Shown: positions 56,229 through 60,152 of the stretch, in pieces
Layout: every line of letters starts with the position of its first letter
Position numbering within the stretch: position 1 is the stretch's first letter
From: a virus
Length of the DNA stretch: 60,152 bases
Strand: one strand, 5' to 3'
Virus record (IMG/VR): IMGVR_UViG_3300011115_000619
Span: 1 to 60,152 of that record
Made by a program: the position numbers and the translations under genes
The notes under the pieces: model-generated
Databases searched by the model: none
What the model was told of the DNA's origin: nothing
Seen by the model: only the letters and a program-made list of their open reading frames with translations

Positions 56229-56584
56229 GCTGAACCCTCCGGCTTGCCGAGAAGGCGCATGGTGTTGGGGTCAACCTTCTCACGCACATACTCAGACACG
56301 TCATCCAGAAGAGAGGCGATCCCGTCTGCCGTCATCAGTACGCCTGCAATTGCACCCGGCTCCTGCGCGGCAGAGATGCTCTGCTTCAGGATGCCTGCGA
56401 TCATGTTTGCCATGGCGTAGCAAATGCAGCTTCCGTGGAGCGGACCAAGCTCCTGCCGGTACATCACGCCAGTGAAGTGTTCCATGATCGTGTAGATCTC
56501 TTTGGCCTCAAGCTCCCCCATCCATGTGGGGGTGTAGACCTCCATCGAGCCATCGACGGTGATCTCCTCAGCGGTCTTTTCCAT
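56225..56584 (-). CDS. Hypothetical protein, 119 aa
   Basis: Function not recognised. Helical, with CICYAMANMIAGIL as a hydrophobic stretch. A palindrome variant (56343-56356) is in frame as PGAIAG. Its 5' end overlaps the HNH gene by 17 bases. Confidence 0.7.
   Translation of the reverse strand: MEKTAEEITVDGSMEVYTPTWMGELEAKEIYTIMEHFTGVMYRQELGPLHGSCICYAMANMIAGILKQSISAAQEPGAIAGVLMTADGIASLLDDVSEYVREKVDPNTMRLLGKPEGSA
56343..56356. repeat. Dispersed palindrome variant inside a gene
   Basis: CCTGCA-AT-TGCACC, two mismatches at the edge, in frame as Gly-Ala-Ile-Ala. Confidence 0.6.
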
Positions 56585-56828
56585 AATTCTCTCCTACCCA
56601 TTTGATGGGATCGACGCCCTCAGTCGCCCACCACAGTGGCTCATCACCGAAACGGTGAAGGGCTGTGTGATGGTCTGCGCACAGAGGCACCGCCCAGTTG
56701 TCTCCTGACCTCTTGCCCATGGCGCTGGGTTCAGCGTGCTGCAGGTGGTGGGCTTGCGCCCACCTCCCACAGATCAAGCACGGGATGCGCCGGACTTCCC
56801 GGAGCCACTTCTCATCACGAACCCGCAT
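56568..56828 (-). CDS. HNH nuclease, DUF968/Ref-like
   Basis: An 86-residue protein with CLICGRWAQAHHLQHAEP and PLCADHHTALHRFGDE, the DUF968/Ref type of HNH fold. Such proteins cut DNA at RecA-bound sites or act in recombination. It sits in the recombination cluster. Confidence 0.82.
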   Translation of the reverse strand: MRVRDEKWLREVRRIPCLICGRWAQAHHLQHAEPSAMGKRSGDNWAVPLCADHHTALHRFGDEPLWWATEGVDPIKWVGENYGKDR

Positions 56829-57100
56829 TTGGCCTCCACCAGAGCCTTGAGTTTGGGAGGGAGGCGGACCCCCTTGATGCGAACGGTCAGCAATGCCCGC
56901 TCCTCATCAGTTGGTCTGCCTGCCCTCTGGTAGTTCCCAATCCGCCCCGCCTTCTTGAGGTGGTAGCGAATGGTGTTGTGGTTCCTGTTCAAGATCCTCG
57001 CGATCTCTTTGACGTTGTGCCCACGGTCCCAAAGGATCAGTGCGTACTGCGGCAAGAGGTGAGGGTAGAACGCAGGCTCAGAACGGGATTTCGTCATCAT
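56774..57100 (-). CDS. Helix-turn-helix protein, 108 aa
   Basis: HNVKEIARILNRNHNTIRYHLKKAG is a clear helix-turn-helix of resolvase/RNA polymerase sigma type. A basic C-terminus follows. It overlaps the SSB-like gene by 23 bases and the HNH gene by 55. Likely a regulator or adaptor in replication. Confidence 0.77.
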   Translation of the reverse strand: MMTKSRSEPAFYPHLLPQYALILWDRGHNVKEIARILNRNHNTIRYHLKKAGRIGNYQRAGRPTDEERALLTVRIKGVRLPPKLKALVEAKCGFVMRSGSGKSGASRA

Positions 57101-57374
57101 CGTAGCTTCCTACCGGGCTGCTCTTGGGAGGGGGCGCAGCCTGCTTCTCGTAGGGCTTGTCAGCCTTCAGAGAGATGAACGTCCCAGCCTTCGGGCTTTC
57201 CTTTTCCCAGCCAGCGATCGACAGCTTGATGGGCTGACGGGCCTTGGCCTTCTCGACGAGGACACGGAGGAGGTCGGCATCCAGTTCGATGTCGCCCTTC
57301 CACTGAGGGGCCTTCGGGTGATCGTCCCGGTTGTTGCGGAACAACGCCCCAGTGTTTGGATAACTGCCAGCCAT
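57078..57374 (-). CDS. SSB-like protein with acidic tip
   Basis: A 98-residue protein. GALFRNNRDDHPKAPQWKG starts a small beta-barrel type domain, and the end DDDEIPF closely matches the SSB tail that recruits other replication proteins. Probably binds single-stranded DNA with the ERF protein encoded just upstream. Confidence 0.75.
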   Translation of the reverse strand: MAGSYPNTGALFRNNRDDHPKAPQWKGDIELDADLLRVLVEKAKARQPIKLSIAGWEKESPKAGTFISLKADKPYEKQAAPPPKSSPVGSYDDDEIPF

Positions 57375-57378
57375 AGTC

Positions 57379-58170
57379 TCAACCCTTCTTCAGTGCGGTA
57401 CGCCGCTCGTTGAATGCAGTCTTCACCTTGGAGTGAAGCTTCGGTGCTTCCTTCTCCATGCGCTCGATCACGCCAATGTTGGACTGCCAGAGACGACGGA
57501 GAACGTCGGTGCCTTCGGCAGTGTGGGCGATGCGAGCCAGCACGGTAGCCGCCGTGATGAAGTCGGTGGTGTCTGCCTTCAGAGTGGGCAGGCCATCGTC
57601 ATCAACACTGGCAGTGATGGCAGTCTCAGGGGACGGGTCAGGTGCAACTGCACCCGAAACCTTGGGACGCACGTCGGTGATGGTGGCATCCGGGAACGCC
57701 TTCAGCACCTCTTTGACGGCAGGCTGCTCAGCCTTCACCTTGTCCTTGATCTTCAGGTCATCAGGGTCAGAAGCGTCAGCATCCTGCTCGCCCGTGACAA
57801 CCTTGAAGGCGCTCCGCATAAAGAGCTTGTCAGCGTAGGACAGAGCAGAGCCTGCCGTCTGAGCGCCCTGAATGGGATGCAGGATGGTGAACTTGGAGAA
57901 CTCCTCAATCGAGTCTCCGCTCTCGTGGTACAGGTCGAACGCATAGGTAATGCGCAAGGCCCCGTCCTTACCTATTTCCCGCTCAACCACCGTGCTGATC
58001 TCACGGGGTTGCCACATGATGCCGTTGGCTGCGGCAAGTTTGGCGATACCTTCGTAGTACTTGTCGATGCTGACATAGTTGTATTTCGCAAATGCATTGC
58101 GGTCAGCCTTACCAAGCTGCGGCACTGCCTGCGCGATCTTCATCATCGCCATGGCGATATTCGGTGTCAT
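57379..58170 (-). CDS. ERF-family single-strand annealing protein
   Basis: A 263-residue recombinase of the Erf type: AQAVPQLGKADRNAFAKYNYVSIDKYYEGI at the N-terminus (in short blocks), then SALSYADKLFMRSAFK. It pairs complementary strands during phage recombination, typically with a partner exonuclease; the Cas4-like gene upstream fits. A palindrome (57641-57654) is in the linker as SGAVAP. Start at 58170. Confidence 0.87.
   Translation of the reverse strand: MTPNIAMAMMKIAQAVPQLGKADRNAFAKYNYVSIDKYYEGIAKLAAANGIMWQPREISTVVEREIGKDGALRITYAFDLYHESGDSIEEFSKFTILHPIQGAQTAGSALSYADKLFMRSAFKVVTGEQDADASDPDDLKIKDKVKAEQPAVKEVLKAFPDATITDVRPKVSGAVAPDPSPETAITASVDDDGLPTLKADTTDFITAATVLARIAHTAEGTDVLRRLWQSNIGVIERMEKEAPKLHSKVKTAFNERRTALKKG
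57641..57654. repeat. Dispersed palindrome core in the ERF gene linker
   Basis: Exact core GGTGCA-AC-TGCACC with TCA before it, read as Gly-Ala-Val-Ala-Pro. Confidence 0.85.
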
Positions 58171-59036
58171 TCTGCCTCTCCCTTCTCGGTCTGCCACTGG
58201 GTACACCACTGGCTGACACTGCAAAAATCCACGCAACGTGTAGGCGCGCCCGGCCTCTCGACCACCTCGGTGCCAGCATTGTCAGTGCTGAAAGCGTCGG
58301 CTTCGGCCTTGGTGTCGAACACCCGGACTGCGGTTTTCCTTCCCGGCTTCATCACCGCGAACTTGCTCTGCTTCAACCACCGCTCTTCATCAGTGCAGTG
58401 GGGCAGGTCATCACCAAACTGGTCTGCCGTGGCAGCAGCCTGATGGAGACGAATGCGCTCATGGATGAACGCCTCCTGCTGCTCAACGGACCACAGGGGC
58501 AATTGCACCCGAACGACAGGCGCTGCAGGGTAGCCATCCTGCGAAGCTTTCATGCGAGACCAGTCACGAATGAAGGCGACAACATTGACACCCTCAACGC
58601 GCCAGCCCTTTACCTTGTGAACAAGGTAGGCATATACGTTCAACTGTTGGACCCATTCCGGCTTGTCGTGCATCACTGCCCAAGCCGACGTGACCTTGTA
58701 GTCTTCAATGATCGCCACACCGTCCCGGAGGGTCTGCAGATCCATACCGCCAGACAGAGTCCAACCAAGAATACTAGTGTGCAGACGCTCCTCAGCGATG
58801 TGGTTCTCATCCGCACCAGCTTCAGCAAGGCTGTGCATGGCACGGCCCATCATCGACCAGATGCCATCAACAACATCCATCTCGATCTCGTCATCGTGAC
58901 GGGCGCGGAGGATGCTGATACGGGGCGAGCCAATCAACTGGGTGACGGACAAGCGGGCACCACCCCTTGTGTACGGGTCTCTTTCCAAGACATTCACGAG
59001 GGTCTGGGGCAGACCGCTCTTGTTGGTGATCTTCAT
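58167..59036 (-). CDS. Cas4/RecB-like Fe-S exonuclease
   Basis: A 289-residue PD-(D/E)XK exonuclease: Asp99 in GGMDLQ, then IIEDYK (Asp112-x-Lys114). One early-middle Cys (LPHCTDEERW) and three C-terminal Cys (CVDFCSVSQWC) make the 4Fe-4S site of Cas4-like enzymes. It would make single strands for the ERF protein. Ribosome site AGGAGAG, start at 59036. A palindrome variant (58496-58509) is in frame. Confidence 0.85.
   Translation of the reverse strand: MKITNKSGLPQTLVNVLERDPYTRGGARLSVTQLIGSPRISILRARHDDEIEMDVVDGIWSMMGRAMHSLAEAGADENHIAEERLHTSILGWTLSGGMDLQTLRDGVAIIEDYKVTSAWAVMHDKPEWVQQLNVYAYLVHKVKGWRVEGVNVVAFIRDWSRMKASQDGYPAAPVVRVQLPLWSVEQQEAFIHERIRLHQAAATADQFGDDLPHCTDEERWLKQSKFAVMKPGRKTAVRVFDTKAEADAFSTDNAGTEVVERPGAPTRCVDFCSVSQWCTQWQTEKGEAE
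58496..58509. repeat. Dispersed palindrome variant in the exonuclease gene
   Basis: GGGGCA-AT-TGCACC, one mismatch, read as Val-Gln-Leu-Pro on the minus strand. Confidence 0.65.
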
Positions 59037-59101
59037 TGGTTGGTCTCTCCTGTCTCTGAGGACAATAACAAAGGTTGGCATTAAAGGCAAGGGGGTTAGT
59101 A

Positions 59102-59515
59102 ATGATTCTTTTCAGGCTTGAGGTAGAGGGTGAGCCTGCCAGCAAGGCCAACTCCAGACGCATCGTCAAAAGAGGTAACCGCACAGCATCAATCAAGTCT
59201 GCCAAGGCCCTCAACTATTCGGATGCATTTCGGATGCAAATGCCCCCGAACATGATCCCATATGCAGACGGGGACGTGAAGGTTGAGATTGACGTTTGGT
59301 ACGCCAGTCGCAGGCCTGACCTCGACATCTCTCTGATTCTTGATCTCTTGCAGGGGTACGCATATGCCAACGACAGACAAGCCCGCGAGCAGCACGCCCG
59401 CTGGCACCTCGACCCAGACAGGCCTCGATGTGTCATCGTCATCTCGGCTCTGCCGCGCAACGATAAGGCAGGCGGTGGAAGACGCCGTAAGGGGAAAGGG
59501 CAAGATCAAGCGTGA
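59102..59515 (+). CDS. RusA-like Holliday junction resolvase
   Basis: A 137-residue protein with RPDLDISLILDLLQGYAYANDRQ, the RusA signature with the acidic cluster that cuts four-way junctions. GPASKANSRR-like EGEPASKANSRR opens it. AGGGGG precedes the ATG. It resolves recombination intermediates before packaging. Its 5' half has a palindrome variant. Confidence 0.86.
   Translation: MILFRLEVEGEPASKANSRRIVKRGNRTASIKSAKALNYSDAFRMQMPPNMIPYADGDVKVEIDVWYASRRPDLDISLILDLLQGYAYANDRQAREQHARWHLDPDRPRCVIVISALPRNDKAGGGRRRKGKGQDQA
59233..59246. repeat. Dispersed palindrome variant in the RusA gene
   Basis: GATGCA-AA-TGCCCC, two mismatches, in frame as Arg-Met-Gln-Met-Pro. Confidence 0.55.
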
Positions 59516-59675
59516 GGCGCTGGCCTACTTCTCGTCAGAACGGTTTGTGCTTGACTGCCGGTCTGTCGGCGTAGATCATCGCGTGATCGGCCAACTCGTG
59601 GTCAGGATACTGGATCTGCCAGAGGCAGAGCAGTCCGGCGAGGTGGCAAAGATGAAGGCCTTGGTTAAGGCCTGA
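59364..59675 (+). CDS. Hypothetical protein overlapping RusA, 103 aa
   Basis: The C-terminal half (REALAYFSSERFVLDCRSVGVD) looks like a small conserved helical domain found near replication genes in other phages. The first half overlaps the RusA gene by 152 bases in another frame and is Ser/Thr-rich, so the real start may be later, for example a GTG near 59473. AGGGG lies before the ATG at 59364. Confidence 0.6.
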   Translation: MPTTDKPASSTPAGTSTQTGLDVSSSSRLCRATIRQAVEDAVRGKGKIKREALAYFSSERFVLDCRSVGVDHRVIGQLVVRILDLPEAEQSGEVAKMKALVKA

Positions 59676-59690
59676 TACCCCCGAACGAAA

Positions 59691-59725
59691 AACCCCGCCA
59701 CGGCAGGGGGCTACCGGGCGGGGTT
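59691..59725. terminator. Strong intrinsic terminator, bidirectional
   Basis: AACCCCGCC and GGCGGGGTT form a 9-bp GC-rich stem flanked by A's on the left and T's on the right. It ends rightward transcription after the RusA operon and could stop transcription from the other side. Confidence 0.85.
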
Positions 59726-59983
59726 CTTGGGCGGGCAGGTTGTCAAGACCTTCACCCGCCTTGCGCTGTAGATCTTGGCGGATCAGCGCGTTGGGTCAGA
59801 ACGTACCATGGTGAACCATGGCGTCAAGTCTCACCGCATCTCTCCAAGTCTACATCGAAGCGCCAGCAGTGTCCGGTCGGTAAACGGCGGCGGACATTGC
59901 TGACTAGCCTGCCCCTACCGTGGGAACTTCCCAAGGGGCGTCGGTGGTCCTCACGATCCGGGCCGATGGAAGTGGTGCGCACA
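59726..59983. other. Non-coding junction region
   Basis: About 260 bases with no gene, continuing across the contig end into bases 1-271. It contains the short palindrome GGGAACTTCCC near 59922 and GGTGC...GCACC near 59974-59989. A packaging site, origin or structured RNA could lie here; nothing identifies which. Confidence 0.5.
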
Positions 59984-60152
59984 TGCACCAATCAAGCGGG
60001 GATCTAGCCTAAGACGGGTGTGTCCGTTGAGGGTGGTAGTAAGCGATGCGTGGCTCCGTCAGTCATGGTCCCCTACCCGGAACAACCCGCTGAGCAGCAG
60101 GAATGCATCCCTGTGAGTTGTCCTTGGGTAGGTTGCTCCACGTTCCCCAGCA
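59984..60152. repeat. Right copy of terminal direct repeat
   Basis: Repeats bases 1-169 with three mismatches, two of them in the last seven bases. The mismatches suggest either population variation or lower read quality at the contig end rather than exact physical terminal repeats. Confidence 0.9.

Noticed and set aside
1-60152. tRNA genes
   Set aside because: I found no cloverleaf with a GGTTCGA-type T arm and acceptor pairing.
1-60152. Integrase, transposase or reverse transcriptase, including a diversity-generating system
   Set aside because: No matching motifs in any reading frame; the variable-looking glycine-rich adhesins have no template repeat or reverse transcriptase nearby.

Overview
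The window looks like the complete genome of a tailed double-stranded DNA phage of podovirus type, or its sequence linearised from a circular assembly. The first 169 bases recur at the right end (59984-60152) with three mismatches, so the molecule is terminally redundant or circular. The head-tail genes resemble those of P22-type podoviruses: a P22-like portal, two gp4-like adaptors, a P22 gp10-like stabilisation protein and a very large internal virion protein. The 3-TM GTA-type holin and several small phage families point to an alphaproteobacterial, probably aquatic, host; this is inference. I see no integrase, no phage RNA polymerase and no DNA polymerase, so replication probably uses host polymerase.

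Layout. (1) 0.27-4.9 kb: HNH nuclease, two small leftward genes, a rightward TOPRIM primase-helicase, then a leftward ribbon-helix-helix protein. (2) 4.7-7.7 kb, leftward: a MoxR-type AAA+ ATPase (with a good sigma70 promoter) and a protein joining an HExxH domain to a VWA/MIDAS domain, with tiny ATGA-coupled genes between and after them. (3) 7.7-12.0 kb, leftward: an accessory cluster of small genes, nearly every one preceded by the same palindromic leader, and four of the gaps also carrying a three-hairpin element. (4) 12.0-12.7 kb: divergent non-coding region. (5) 12.7-17.1 kb, rightward: small terminase subunit, a string of very small genes, dCMP deaminase, ThyX and a LexA-like winged-helix protein. 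(6) 17.2-52.5 kb, rightward: large terminase, portal, GroES-like protein, scaffold, head, adaptors, fibres and adhesins, internal virion proteins including one of 2710 residues, then lysis genes. (7) 52.5-59.0 kb, leftward: regulators and recombination genes (SSB-like, ERF annealing protein, Cas4-like exonuclease, HNH). (8) 59.1-59.7 kb, rightward: RusA resolvase and an overlapping gene, then a strong terminator and a non-coding junction.

The most striking feature is a dispersed palindrome, GGTGCA-NN-TGCACC. I found 20 exact copies and about 18 variants. Between genes it is usually extended to about 24 bp (TTT and AAA arms) and placed directly upstream of a Shine-Dalgarno sequence. Inside genes it is nearly always in frame and mostly read as Gly-Ala-x-Ala-Pro, often in linkers. 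A 12-base match is not expected even once by chance in 60 kb. The second is a family of four three-hairpin elements (9.67-11.45 kb) that begin a few bases after a stop codon, keep their junction and loop sequences and change both sides of stems together, as a selected RNA structure would. Together they make the 8-12 kb cluster look like interchangeable gene cassettes with standard punctuation.
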